Positions 18,240-29,416 of a stretch of 64,000 bases of DNA are shown here, in pieces. The position numbers and the translations under genes were made by a program. Positions within the stretch are counted from its first letter, which is position 1. Every line of letters begins with the position of its first letter. Under the pieces are notes generated by a model. It saw nothing but the letters and a program-made list of their open reading frames with translations. It was not told where the DNA came from and ran no database searches. The stretch lies in the NCBI RefSeq assembly GCF_000364445.2, contig NZ_CP043538.1:4359447-4423446 (forward strand). The letters are read 5' to 3'. The DNA comes from Methylobacterium mesophilicum SR1.6/6 (GTDB lineage Bacteria > Pseudomonadota > Alphaproteobacteria > Rhizobiales > Beijerinckiaceae).

Positions 18240-19562
18240 TCAGGACGCCTTGTCGCCGGTGGCTGCCCGGTCGATGAACAGGGCGCCGCGAGTCACGACC
18301 TGGTCGCCGGCGCGCAAGCCCTGGACGACCTGGGCGTTGTCGCCATTGATCAGTCCGAGCTTGACGTCGCGCGCCTCGATGGCTCCGTCCGGCCGGGCGA
18401 CCCAGACGTGGGTGCGGTCGCCCTCGTACACGATGGCGGCGACCGGCACGCTGGGCGACGGCTCGCCCTTGCCGGTGACGATCGTGTAGGTGGCGAACAT
18501 CTCCGGGCGCAGGACCCGGTCTGGGTTGTCGACCTCGCTGCGAACCGCGAGCCGCCGGGTCGCCGGGTCGAGGCTGGAGGCCATGTAGTTCACCCGGGCC
18601 TTGAACACCCGCGCGCCGAAGCCCGCCACCTTGGCCTCGACCTCCTGGCCGATGCGAATCTTCGGGATCTCGCTCTCGCGGACGTTGGCGACGAGCCACA
18701 CCGTGGACAGGTCGCCGATCACGAAGACCGGGTCGCTCGACGCGGAGAGGTACTGGCCGATGCCTACCTTCCGCTGCACGATCGTGCCGGGAATCGGCGC
18801 CCGGATCTGGGTCTCCGGGCTCATCGTGCCCTTCTTCTCGTAGGCGGCGATCTCGGCGTCGGTCTTGCCCAGCAGCCGCAGCCGGTTCTTCACCGCGTCG
18901 AGGGCGGCCTCGGCGGTCTTCAGGTCGCTCTGGGCCGCGATGACGTCGTTCTGCGCCGACTGGTAATCCTTCAGCGCCGTCGCGTGGGCCTGGAACAGCT
19001 CCTGCTGGCGCTGGGCGATGGTCTGGTCGAGCTTCAGGAGCGCCTGCTGCTTCTGGAGGTTGTTCAGGGCCGCCTGATAGTCGTTCTGCGCCTGGACCAT
19101 GTCGGTGGCCTCGAGCGTCAGCAGCACGTCGCCGGCCTTCACGTCGTCGCCCGCCCGCACCAGGACCTTGGTCACCCGGCCCGCATAGGGCGAGACCACC
19201 GGCACGTTGTCGTCGTCGTTGAGGGCGATCCGCCCCTCGGCGGAGCCTTCCGGGCGGAACACCTGCGTGGCGACCGGCAGGATCTCGAAGGCGGCGCGCT
19301 GTTCCTTGGTGGGGCGGAAGATCCGCTCCACCGGGCCGGCCTTCTGCACGTCGAGGCCGGGATCGGGATTGCCCGGCGCGAACAGGCCGGTCAGTGCACC
19401 GACCAGACTCGACGCAGTCTCGCGGGCGCGCTCCGGAAAGGCGAAGGCGAGGCCGGCCACGGCCCCGACGAGCACGAGGACGACCACGAGCCCCGGCCAC
19501 CGCCGCCTGCGCGACGGTGCGGTGACGGCCTCGTCCTGTTCCAGCGGATTGCGGGCGTCCAT
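18240..19562 (-). CDS. RND efflux periplasmic adaptor (CzcB-like membrane fusion protein)
   Basis: The 440-residue adaptor has an N-terminal anchor (WPGLVVVLVLVGAVAGLAFA, about residues 22-41), a barrel-sandwich domain (VSPYAGRVTKVLVRAGDDVK), an alpha-helical hairpin rich in Q and A (LNNLQKQQALLKLDQTIAQR region) and the second lipoyl half (IRAPIPGTIVQRKVGIGQYL), then beta-barrel and membrane-proximal domains. It links the inner pump to the outer-membrane factor. The ATG at 19560-19562 is preferred to a start 21 codons upstream because it gives the usual short basic N-terminus. No His-rich metal-binding N-terminus of the CzcB kind is seen. First gene of the operon, divergent from the CobW-type gene. 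Confidence 0.9.
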   Translation of the reverse strand: MDARNPLEQDEAVTAPSRRRRWPGLVVVLVLVGAVAGLAFAFPERARETASSLVGALTGLFAPGNPDPGLDVQKAGPVERIFRPTKEQRAAFEILPVATQVFRPEGSAEGRIALNDDDNVPVVSPYAGRVTKVLVRAGDDVKAGDVLLTLEATDMVQAQNDYQAALNNLQKQQALLKLDQTIAQRQQELFQAHATALKDYQSAQNDVIAAQSDLKTAEAALDAVKNRLRLLGKTDAEIAAYEKKGTMSPETQIRAPIPGTIVQRKVGIGQYLSASSDPVFVIGDLSTVWLVANVRESEIPKIRIGQEVEAKVAGFGARVFKARVNYMASSLDPATRRLAVRSEVDNPDRVLRPEMFATYTIVTGKGEPSPSVPVAAIVYEGDRTHVWVARPDGAIEARDVKLGLINGDNAQVVQGLRAGDQVVTRGALFIDRAATGDKAS

Positions 19563-19773
19563 GGGATGTTCTTCAGGAACCGGGCCAGTCGAGGAGGAAT
19601 GGTTTCGCGCCGGAACGCCGCCCACATCAATCCGACCGCAGGTGCTTTTCTATGGCAAGCCGCGCGCAACATTCGTGCGGCGCCGTCTGCCTAGAGCAAA
19701 GCTTCTCCGACTCGCAATCGACGGGCGCCTCCGGTCGCGAAACCGTGTGGCTGCGCCTTCCTTTGACGGAAAC

Positions 19774-19788
19774 TGTTACAATATGACA
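19774..19788 (+). promoter_or_regulatory. candidate Zur box upstream of the CobW-type GTPase
   Basis: TGTTACAATATGACA matches 13 of 15 positions of the TGTTATANTATAACA core known for alphaproteobacterial zinc-uptake regulator sites. It ends 55 bp before the GTPase ATG and lies in the AT-rich part of the 281-bp region shared with the divergent efflux operon. Match by eye, so tentative. Confidence 0.45.
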
Positions 19789-19843
19789 ACGGTGGCGGGC
19801 CCGGGCCCGCCCGACCCTGTCCGCCGCCATCGAAGAACCGAGC

Positions 19844-20845
19844 ATGACCGATACGAGCGCTGCCTCCGCCCTGTCCGGATCCCCCGCCAGCAAGATCCCC
19901 GTGACCGTACTGACCGGCTATCTCGGCGCCGGCAAGACCACCCTCCTCAACCGCATCCTCACCGAGAACCACGGCAAGCGCTACGCCGTGATCGTCAACG
20001 AGTTCGGCGAGATCGGCATCGACAACGACCTCGTCGTGGGCGCTGACGAGGAAGTGTTCGAGATGAATAACGGCTGCGTCTGCTGCACCGTGCGGGGTGA
20101 CCTGATCCGGATCATGGACGGGCTGGTGAAGCGCCGGGGCAAGTTCGACGCGATCATCGTCGAGACCACCGGTCTCGCCGACCCCGCCCCGGTGGCGCAG
20201 ACCTTCTTCGTCGACCAGGACGTCGGCGAGGCCGCCCGGCTCGACGCCGTGGTGACGGTGGCCGACGCCAAGTGGCTCTCCGACCGCCTGAAGGACGCCC
20301 CCGAGGCGAGGAACCAGATCGCCTTCGCGGACGTGATCCTGCTCAACAAGAGCGACCTCGTGGCGCCGGCCGACCTCGACCGGGTCGAGGCCGAGATCCG
20401 CACCATCAATCCCCTGGCCAAGCTCCATCGCACGCAGAACTGCGCCGTGCCCCTCGACGCCGTGCTGGAGCGCAACGCCTTCGACCTCGACCGCATTCTC
20501 GACGTGGAGCCCGACTTCCTGGAGGAGGGGCACCACCACCATCACGATTCGGACATCCGCTCGATCTCGGCGAAGATCGAAGGGGAGGTCGATCCCGAGA
20601 AGTTCATGCCGTGGATCTCGAACCTGACGCAGGTCCAGGGGCCCGACATCCTGCGCTGCAAGGGGATCGTGGCCTTCCCGAACGAGCCGAAGCGCTTCGT
20701 CTTCCAGGGCGTGCACATGATCCTCGACGGCGACGTCCAGGGCGACTGGAAGCCGGACGAGGAGCGGGTCTCCCGGGTGGTGTTCATCGGGCGCAACCTC
20801 GACGAGGCGGCGATCCGGGACGGGTTCGAGGGCTGCCGGGCGTGA
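19844..20845 (+). CDS. CobW/COG0523 family metal-binding GTPase
   Basis: A 333-residue G3E GTPase. Walker A is [12 protein letters not shown], followed by [12 protein letters not shown] and the metal-binding [11 protein letters not shown] (CxCC motif). Switch region ETTGLADP and base-recognition NKSD are present. A His-rich patch, EEGHHHHHD, lies before the C-terminal CobW_C domain. Relatives deliver zinc or cobalt to enzymes. The zinc-linked subgroup is usually induced under zinc starvation. A Zur-like site upstream and the divergent metal-type efflux operon favour zinc over cobalamin, although cobST lie in the same window. The ATG fits the short disordered N-terminus. Confidence 0.9.
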   Translation: MTDTSAASALSGSPASKIPVTVLTGYLGAGKTTLLNRILTENHGKRYAVIVNEFGEIGIDNDLVVGADEEVFEMNNGCVCCTVRGDLIRIMDGLVKRRGKFDAIIVETTGLADPAPVAQTFFVDQDVGEAARLDAVVTVADAKWLSDRLKDAPEARNQIAFADVILLNKSDLVAPADLDRVEAEIRTINPLAKLHRTQNCAVPLDAVLERNAFDLDRILDVEPDFLEEGHHHHHDSDIRSISAKIEGEVDPEKFMPWISNLTQVQGPDILRCKGIVAFPNEPKRFVFQGVHMILDGDVQGDWKPDEERVSRVVFIGRNLDEAAIRDGFEGCRA

Positions 20846-20873
20846 TGGGTTGAAGGAGAGGCGGGCGCGGGAT

Positions 20874-20899
20874 CCCTCCCCCCTCTGCGGGGGAGGGGG
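20874..20899. repeat. CCCTCCCCC/GGGGGAGGG palindrome
   Basis: A short GC palindrome (CCCTCCCCC, CTCTGC, GGGGGAGGG) after the CobW-type gene. The same element recurs at 29361-29390 and 45431-45471, always between genes. Confidence 0.6.
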
Positions 20900-21030
20900 A
20901 CGCGGATCCGCCGCGCTCACGCCTCGTAGCCCCAAACACTTCGGCTCCTACCCCGAAGTCGAATCTCAACCATTGACTGTCAGTCTAGCGTCCGTGGGCC
21001 CGCGTATCCGGCCCGCGGAGCCCGCGTATC

Positions 21031-22290
21031 ATGGCCTACACCGCAGCCCCCGGCGCGCCGGTCCCGTCCGGGGCGCAGGCGGGCATTCCCCTTCTGGCCG
21101 CCGTCCAGGGCTTGGCCAAGGCGCTGTTCGCGGCCTTCATCTTCTTCGCCTGCTTCGCCTTCTCGGAGACATCGCCCTACGATGCGGTGGCGCTGCCCAC
21201 GATCCTGCTGTGGCTCTGCCTCGGCGTGCGCCTGCACCGGGGGATGGTGCCGCTGCTCGCGCTCCTGCTCCTCTACCTGACGGCGATCGTCCTGGCGCTG
21301 CTCCCGTATCTGAACGAGGATTTCCCGGTCACCTGGACCATCCAGCTCATCTACCTCTCGGTCACCTGCATCTTCTTCGCGATGTTCTTCGCGGACGACA
21401 CGCATGCCCGGATGGAGCTGGCGCTCAAGGCCTACACGGCGAGCTGCGTGTTCTCGGCCGCGCTCGGCATCGTCGGCTACCTGCAGTGGCTCGGGATCGA
21501 GGACCTGTTCTACAAGTACGACCGCGCCTCCGGCACCTTCCAGGACCCGAACGTGTTCGGCTCGTTCCTGACGCTGGGCGCCCTCTACCTGATGCACGGC
21601 CTGCTCACCGGCACGGCCCGGCGGCCCCTGGCGTCGCTCGTCGGCCTGCTGGTCATCGTGGCCGGCATCTTCCTGTCGTTCTCGCGGGGCTCCTGGGCCG
21701 GCAGCGGGGTCGCCGTGCTGTTGATGGTGGGCTCGGTCTACGCGGGCAGCACCTCGCTGCGCCTGCGCCGCCGCATCGTGCTCCTGACCGTCGGGACCCT
21801 CGTGCTCGGCACGGTCGCGGTGATCGCCCTACTCTCGGTCGACCACGTGCACAAGATGTTCGAGATCCGCGCGTCCCTGGCGCAGGACTACGATCAGGGC
21901 GAGACCGGCCGCTTCGGCAACCAGCTGCGCGGCATCGCGATGCTGCTGGAGCGCCCGTTCGGGATGGGCCCGATGCACTGGCGGCTCGTCTTCGGGCTGG
22001 AGCCGCACAACTCCTACATCGGCTCCTTCGCCAACGGCGGCTGGCTCGGAGGCGCGGTGTTCATCGGCCTCGTGCTGACCACAGGCGTCGTCGGCTTCCG
22101 GCTGCTGGCGCGGCCCTCGCCGGTCCGGGCGCACGCACAGATCGTGTGGCCGGCTCTGCTGATGTTCTTCCTGCAGGCCTTCCAGATCGACATCGAGAAG
22201 TGGCGTCACGTCTACATGATGCTCGGCATGGTCTGGGCGCTGGAGGCGGCGCGGCTGCGTGCCGCGCCGCGGCAGGCCGGTGACGCTTGA
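21031..22290 (+). CDS. O-antigen ligase/polymerase-like membrane protein (Wzy_C family)
   Basis: A 419-residue protein with about 11 hydrophobic segments. The periplasmic-loop signatures of the Wzy/WaaL superfamily are visible: FSRGSWAG after TM6-7 and EPHNSYIGSFANGGWLGG in the large loop, where the PHN-YI motif contributes catalytic residues. Such proteins transfer or polymerise undecaprenyl-linked glycans at the periplasmic face. Ligase and polymerase cannot be told apart from sequence alone. The gene is followed closely by the sensor kinase, whose GTG start lies 79 bp downstream. Confidence 0.85.
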   Translation: MAYTAAPGAPVPSGAQAGIPLLAAVQGLAKALFAAFIFFACFAFSETSPYDAVALPTILLWLCLGVRLHRGMVPLLALLLLYLTAIVLALLPYLNEDFPVTWTIQLIYLSVTCIFFAMFFADDTHARMELALKAYTASCVFSAALGIVGYLQWLGIEDLFYKYDRASGTFQDPNVFGSFLTLGALYLMHGLLTGTARRPLASLVGLLVIVAGIFLSFSRGSWAGSGVAVLLMVGSVYAGSTSLRLRRRIVLLTVGTLVLGTVAVIALLSVDHVHKMFEIRASLAQDYDQGETGRFGNQLRGIAMLLERPFGMGPMHWRLVFGLEPHNSYIGSFANGGWLGGAVFIGLVLTTGVVGFRLLARPSPVRAHAQIVWPALLMFFLQAFQIDIEKWRHVYMMLGMVWALEAARLRAAPRQAGDA

Positions 22291-22369
22291 AACCCGGGCC
22301 CAGCCGCGCCATCGCTCCCCCGCCGCGGGGGCGGTCACCGAACGGCGTAACCGCATCCGGAGACTGGAC

Positions 22370-25707
<3,338 letters not shown>

Positions 25708-25762
25708 GGCGCCCGCCGGGGGGCGCCGCACGGACCGCGCGGATTTTTCCGGCGACCGCGCG

Positions 25763-25820
25763 CACCCTCATCCTGGCTTGCCGAAGCGAGGCGGCTCCGC
25801 CGCACCTCAGGATGAGGGTG
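25763..25820. repeat. perfect inverted repeat CACCCTCATCCTG / CAGGATGAGGGTG
   Basis: Thirteen-base arms are identical in inverted orientation around a 32-bp spacer holding TTGCCGAAGCGAGGCGG. It lies between convergent genes (kinase and DUF-type gene), suiting a bidirectional terminator. A degenerate relative is at 1922-2047, and a fragment of the spacer occurs near 32897-32912. Confidence 0.65.
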
Positions 25821-25838
25821 TGGATCGGAGAAGCCGAG

Positions 25839-26150
25839 TCAGGCCGGCTCCTCGCCCTCCTCCGGCAGCGGATCGCCCGTCCAGGCCGTGGCGAAGGCGG
25901 CGAGTTCCCGGGCGTCCGCGAAGGCCACCACGGTCACCTCGCGTTCGGCCGGCGCCGCCCCCGGATAGGGCGCGAGCTGGATCGTGACGCGGGCGAGGCG
26001 GCCGCCGGGGGCGTTGGCGGCGAGCCACGCCTGCGCGTCCGGCGTGAGCCGCTCCGGCCCGTCGAGAGCGCGCGAATCGCCCCGCAGCACGATGACGTAG
26101 GTGCCGAGGCCGGGATCGGCCTCCTGCACCGCCTTGACGATGTCGATCAC
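25839..26150 (-). CDS. small conserved-looking protein coupled to the EthD gene
   Basis: This 103-residue frame begins with GTG (26148-26150) overlapping the EthD stop as GTGA, which shows translational coupling and sets the start. The sequence, VIDIVKAVQEADPGLGTYVIV, then LARVTIQLAPYPGAA and VVAFADARELAAFATAWTGD, looks like a soluble alpha/beta protein with the strand-helix layout of a dimeric ferredoxin-like barrel. It may be a distant paralogue of its neighbour, as both are 103 residues. No family is recognised. Confidence 0.6.
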   Translation of the reverse strand: MIDIVKAVQEADPGLGTYVIVLRGDSRALDGPERLTPDAQAWLAANAPGGRLARVTIQLAPYPGAAPAEREVTVVAFADARELAAFATAWTGDPLPEEGEEPA

Positions 26151-26458
26151 GGGTTCTCCGCGAAGTCGTTGATCTGCACCTGGGCCTGGGCCTGGGTGAA
26201 GTTCGGGATGTCGGCGAAGATCTCCTCGCCATGGGCGGCCGCGGCCTTCTTGAAGGCGTCGACCGATTCGAACGTCAGCAGGGCCATCACCTGGAACGGG
26301 GCGGCGCCGCCGTCGGGCGTCCCGGCGCCCTTGACCACCTTGGCCTCGTGCAGGCCGAGGGACGACCAGCGCTCGCGCACCAGCGGCATGTGGTGTCCGA
26401 GGTAGTAGCCCATGTCGAAGCTCGGGCCGGCCGGGTACATCACGCTCACCAGGATCAT
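26147..26458 (-). CDS. EthD family protein
   Basis: A 103-residue protein opening MILVSVMYPAGPSFDMGYYL and continuing GHHMPLVRERWSSLGL, the EthD pattern (Y-M-YY-HMPL). It ends with PNFTQAQAQVQINDF, matching the family's FTN-P-IQI-E segment. The first EthD member described was linked to alkyl-ether degradation, but most are small dimeric barrels of unknown role. The ATG at 26456-26458 follows directly from the family N-terminus. It is upstream of, and coupled to, the small gene at 25839-26150. Confidence 0.82.
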   Translation of the reverse strand: MILVSVMYPAGPSFDMGYYLGHHMPLVRERWSSLGLHEAKVVKGAGTPDGGAAPFQVMALLTFESVDAFKKAAAAHGEEIFADIPNFTQAQAQVQINDFAENP

Positions 26459-26574
26459 CGTGCTCTTTCCTCCCTTGCGGACGCGCCCGACGGTCCGGGC
26501 GCCCGGCAACAGCTAGGGCGCTCACCGCCGAAGTGGACGCCGGTCCGGCGCGACGGGCGCGTGACAGGACGGAT

Positions 26575-27912
26575 CTAGTGCAGCTTCACCCGCGGCTCGG
26601 TCCTGCGGGTGAGTGCGCGCGCCAGGGTGTCGAGCGCCGTCTTGGCGGTGCCGTGGAGGGCCCGCTCATGCATCTTGTAGAGCGAGCGGTACATCATCCG
26701 GGCGAACAGGCCGGCGATCAGCATGTTCTTGCCGCGGACGAAGCCCATCAGGCTGCCCACCGTCGAGTACTCGCCGAGCGAGACCAGCGAGCCGAAATCC
26801 TTGTACTTGAAGGGTTTCAGCGGCTTGCCGTCGATCTTGGCCTGGATCTGGCCGATCAGGTGGCTCGCCTGCTGGTGCGCCGCCTGGGCCCGGGGCGGCA
26901 CCGGCGTGTCGGAGCCGGCCTCGACCAGGTAGGCGCAGTCGCCCACCGCGAAGATGTCGGGGTCGCGGGTGGTCTGCAGCGTCGGGGTGACGACCAGCTG
27001 GTTGGTCCGCGTGGTCTCCAAGCCGCCGATGCCCTGGAGGAACGGCGGCGCCTTCACGCCGGCCGCCCAGACCACCAGCTCCGACGGGATGAAGGTCCCG
27101 TCGGCGAGCTGCACGCCGTCGGCCCGCACCTCGGTCACCCGCGCCCGCACGCGGACGTCGACGCCGATCTTGTTGAGGAGCTGCATCACCTCGGCCGAGA
27201 GGCGCTGCGGCACCGCCGGCAGGATCCGATCGGCCGCCTCCACCAGGGTGATGCGGATGTCCTTGCCCGGGTCGATCTTGTCGAGGCCGGTCGAGACCAC
27301 GTGGCGAAGGGTCCGGTGCAGCTCGGCGGCGAGTTCGGTCCCGGTGGCGCCGGCGCCGATCACCGTCACGTGGAGCTGGCCGGGCCGGACCGGCCCCTCC
27401 TGGGTGTGCGCCCGCAGGGACGCGTTCACGAGGCGCTGGTGGAAGCGCACCGCCTGGTCCTGCGTGTCGAGGGCGATGGCGTGCTCGGCCACGCCCGGCG
27501 TGCCGAAATCGTTGGTGGTGGAGCCCACCGCCATCACCAGGGTGTCGTAGGGCACCGAGCGCTCCGGCGTGACCTCGCGCCCCTCCGAGTCGTGGCTCGC
27601 GGCGAGCTGGATCGTGCGCGCCTCCCGGTCGAGCCCGGTCATGCGCCCGATCCGGTAGCGGAAGCCGTGGATGTGGGCGTGGTGCAGGTAATCGACCGCG
27701 TGATGGCCGACATCGAGGCTGCCCGCCGCGACCTCGTGGAGCAGCGGCTTCCAGATGTGCGTGCGGGCGCGGTCGACCAGCGTGACGTGCGCACGCTTGC
27801 CGCGTCCGAGCTTCTCGCCGAGCTTCGTCACCAGCTGCAGCCCGGCGGCGCCGCCGCCGACCACGACGACGCGATGCAGGCCGGACTCGTTCTCGACGGG
27901 TACCATCGACAC
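26575..27912 (-). CDS. ndh: type II NADH dehydrogenase (NDH-2)
   Basis: The 445-residue flavoprotein has an N-terminal FAD-binding motif, RVVVVGGGAAGLQLVTKLGE, a central NAD-binding motif, VTVIGAGATGTELAAEL, and the FAD-contact motif DIFAVGDCAY. After that, PPRAQAAHQQASHL and KYKDFGSLVSLG match NDH-2. The C-terminal amphipathic region (GFVRGKNMLIAGLFARMMYR) is suited to monotopic membrane attachment. It passes electrons from NADH to quinone without proton pumping. It stands alone; the upstream gene is transcribed in the same direction about 110 bp away. Family assignment is strong, but single enzymes in this group can prefer other donors. Confidence 0.9.
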   Translation of the reverse strand: MSMVPVENESGLHRVVVVGGGAAGLQLVTKLGEKLGRGKRAHVTLVDRARTHIWKPLLHEVAAGSLDVGHHAVDYLHHAHIHGFRYRIGRMTGLDREARTIQLAASHDSEGREVTPERSVPYDTLVMAVGSTTNDFGTPGVAEHAIALDTQDQAVRFHQRLVNASLRAHTQEGPVRPGQLHVTVIGAGATGTELAAELHRTLRHVVSTGLDKIDPGKDIRITLVEAADRILPAVPQRLSAEVMQLLNKIGVDVRVRARVTEVRADGVQLADGTFIPSELVVWAAGVKAPPFLQGIGGLETTRTNQLVVTPTLQTTRDPDIFAVGDCAYLVEAGSDTPVPPRAQAAHQQASHLIGQIQAKIDGKPLKPFKYKDFGSLVSLGEYSTVGSLMGFVRGKNMLIAGLFARMMYRSLYKMHERALHGTAKTALDTLARALTRRTEPRVKLH

Positions 27913-28024
27913 TCTTTCTTTCCCGAACCGGGTTCAAACGCCGGACTGCTTACACGCGCCCGGTGTCCGATTGCCACATCTGCCTGTCAGGAACACACGT
28001 GACCAGAGCGCACGCGCCCCGACG

Positions 28025-28672
28025 TCACGCGGACGGGGCTCCGGGCTGACGCAACGGGTGTGCCTCGGCGACCTCCGGCAGGGCGAGACAGGCCTCGGCG
28101 ATCCGTGCGACCGTGGGATAGGCCGCCGTGTCGATCCCGAAGATGCCGGTGCCGACCCAGAGGCTGACGAGGCATAGATCCGCGTGGCTCACCGCGTCGC
28201 CCTGGCAGAACCGGCCGGTCCCCGGCTCGGCACCGAGGCGCGCCTCCAGGGTCCTGAGGCCGGTCTCGAAGGCGTTGCGGAGGAAGTCGAGCATCCGCTC
28301 CCGGGGCAGGCCGTAATGCTCCATCAGGAAGGTGCGCACCCGCGGCACGTAGAGGGGGTGCGTGTCGCAGGCGACCACCTGAGCCAGGGAGCGCGCCCGG
28401 GCCCGCGCCCGCGGCTCCTCGGGCAGGAGGCGCACGCCGCCGTTCGTCTCCTCCAGGTAATCGAGGATCGCCAGCGACTGCGTGAGCGGCGGCCCGTCGC
28501 CGTCGAACAGGGCCGGGACCGCGCCCTGCGGGTTGATCCTGCGGAACTCCGGCTTGTGCTGGTCGCCCGCGTCGAGGTCGATGAAGGTCTCCTCGTACGG
28601 GATGCCCTTCAGCTTGAGGGCGATCCGCACCCGGAAGGCCGCGGCTGAGCGCCAGTTGCCGTACATGTGCAT
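28025..28672 (-). CDS. maiA: maleylacetoacetate isomerase / zeta-class glutathione S-transferase
   Basis: The 215-residue protein begins MHMYGNWRSAAAFRVRIALK, matching the zeta-class YG-WRSS-A-RVRIAL motif with the catalytic Ser region. It continues RINPQGAVPALFDGDGPPLT and LTQSLAILDYLEE, the glutathione-binding segment, and has the C-terminal helical domain (CQGDAVSHADLCLV). The ATG at 28670-28672 has GGAGA about 11 nt upstream; an ATG two codons later is possible. Zeta GSTs isomerise maleylacetoacetate in tyrosine catabolism. No other tyrosine-degradation genes are here, so the precise substrate is inferred from family only. Confidence 0.82.
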   Translation of the reverse strand: MHMYGNWRSAAAFRVRIALKLKGIPYEETFIDLDAGDQHKPEFRRINPQGAVPALFDGDGPPLTQSLAILDYLEETNGGVRLLPEEPRARARARSLAQVVACDTHPLYVPRVRTFLMEHYGLPRERMLDFLRNAFETGLRTLEARLGAEPGTGRFCQGDAVSHADLCLVSLWVGTGIFGIDTAAYPTVARIAEACLALPEVAEAHPLRQPGAPSA

Positions 28673-28788
28673 GGGCGAGGGTCTCCGACGAGGATGCGGG
28701 ACCACAGCCGAGATTACGGCCCGCTGCAAGGGGCGACATCCGGATGCGGCCGGCCCATATCGTCGATGTGTTCCGGAGACTTCACGCC

Positions 28789-29346
28789 ATGGCCGAACCG
28801 TCCGCCGCCCGCGCCTTCATCCCCCTCCACATCGCGGTGCTCACCGTGTCGGATACCCGCTTGGCGGAGGACGACCGGTCGGGCGATACCCTGAGCCAGC
28901 GGCTCACGGAGGCCGGACACCGGCTGGCGGGCCGCGCCATCGTGCCGGACGAGATCCCGGCGATCCGCGGCCAGGTGGAGGCGTGGCTGCGCGACCCGGG
29001 CATCGACGTGGTGATCACCACCGGCGGCACCGGCTTCACCGGCCGCGACGTCACGCCGGAGGCACTGGAGCCGCTGTTCGAGAAGCGCATGGACGGGTTC
29101 TCGGCGGTGTTCCACCGCATCTCGTATGACAAGATCGGCACCTCGACCCTGCAGTCCCGGGCGACCGCCGGGGTGGCGCGGGCGACCTACGTGTTCGTGC
29201 TGCCGGGTTCGCCCGGCGCCTGCCGGGACGCCTGGGACGGGATCCTGGCCCAGCAGCTCGACTACCGGCACCGGCCCTGCAACTTCGTGGAGATCATGCC
29301 GCGACTCGACGAGCACCTGCGACGGGGGGCGAGCATTTCGGTTTGA
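28789..29346 (+). CDS. moaB: molybdenum cofactor biosynthesis protein B
   Basis: The 185-residue protein carries HIAVLTVSDTRLAEDDRSGD, then VVITTGGTGFTGRDVTPEAL and VFVLPGSPGACRDAWDGIL, the MoaB/MogA molybdopterin-binding fold with the TTGGTG and PGSP motifs. It takes part in adenylation or handling of molybdopterin. The ATG at 28789 is selected over an in-frame ATG 15 codons upstream because GGAGA lies about 9 nt before it and the family N-terminus begins soon after. It is divergent from maiA. Confidence 0.9.
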   Translation: MAEPSAARAFIPLHIAVLTVSDTRLAEDDRSGDTLSQRLTEAGHRLAGRAIVPDEIPAIRGQVEAWLRDPGIDVVITTGGTGFTGRDVTPEALEPLFEKRMDGFSAVFHRISYDKIGTSTLQSRATAGVARATYVFVLPGSPGACRDAWDGILAQQLDYRHRPCNFVEIMPRLDEHLRRGASISV

Positions 29347-29360
29347 AGGGGCGCGACGCT

Positions 29361-29390
29361 CTCCCTCCCCCGCAGAGGGGGGCGGGAGCC
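29361..29390. repeat. CCCTCCCCC-type GC palindrome
   Basis: CTCCCTCCCCCGCAGAGG followed by GGGGCGGGAG, between the convergent moaB and permease genes. It belongs to the same family as 20874-20899 and 45431-45471. Confidence 0.5.
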
Positions 29391-29416
29391 CGCGCGCTAC
29401 CGGCTCCCGAATGGCC

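Noticed and set aside
16220..18277. 685-codon open frame on the + strand opposite the RND pump
   Set aside because: Antisense shadow of a well-conserved gene. The His/Asp/Arg-rich translation has no domain pattern, as expected in 70% GC DNA.
27930..28020. Possible tRNA near GGTTCAAAC between ndh and maiA
   Set aside because: No acceptor stem, anticodon arm or CCA-compatible end could be fitted around the T-loop-like motif.
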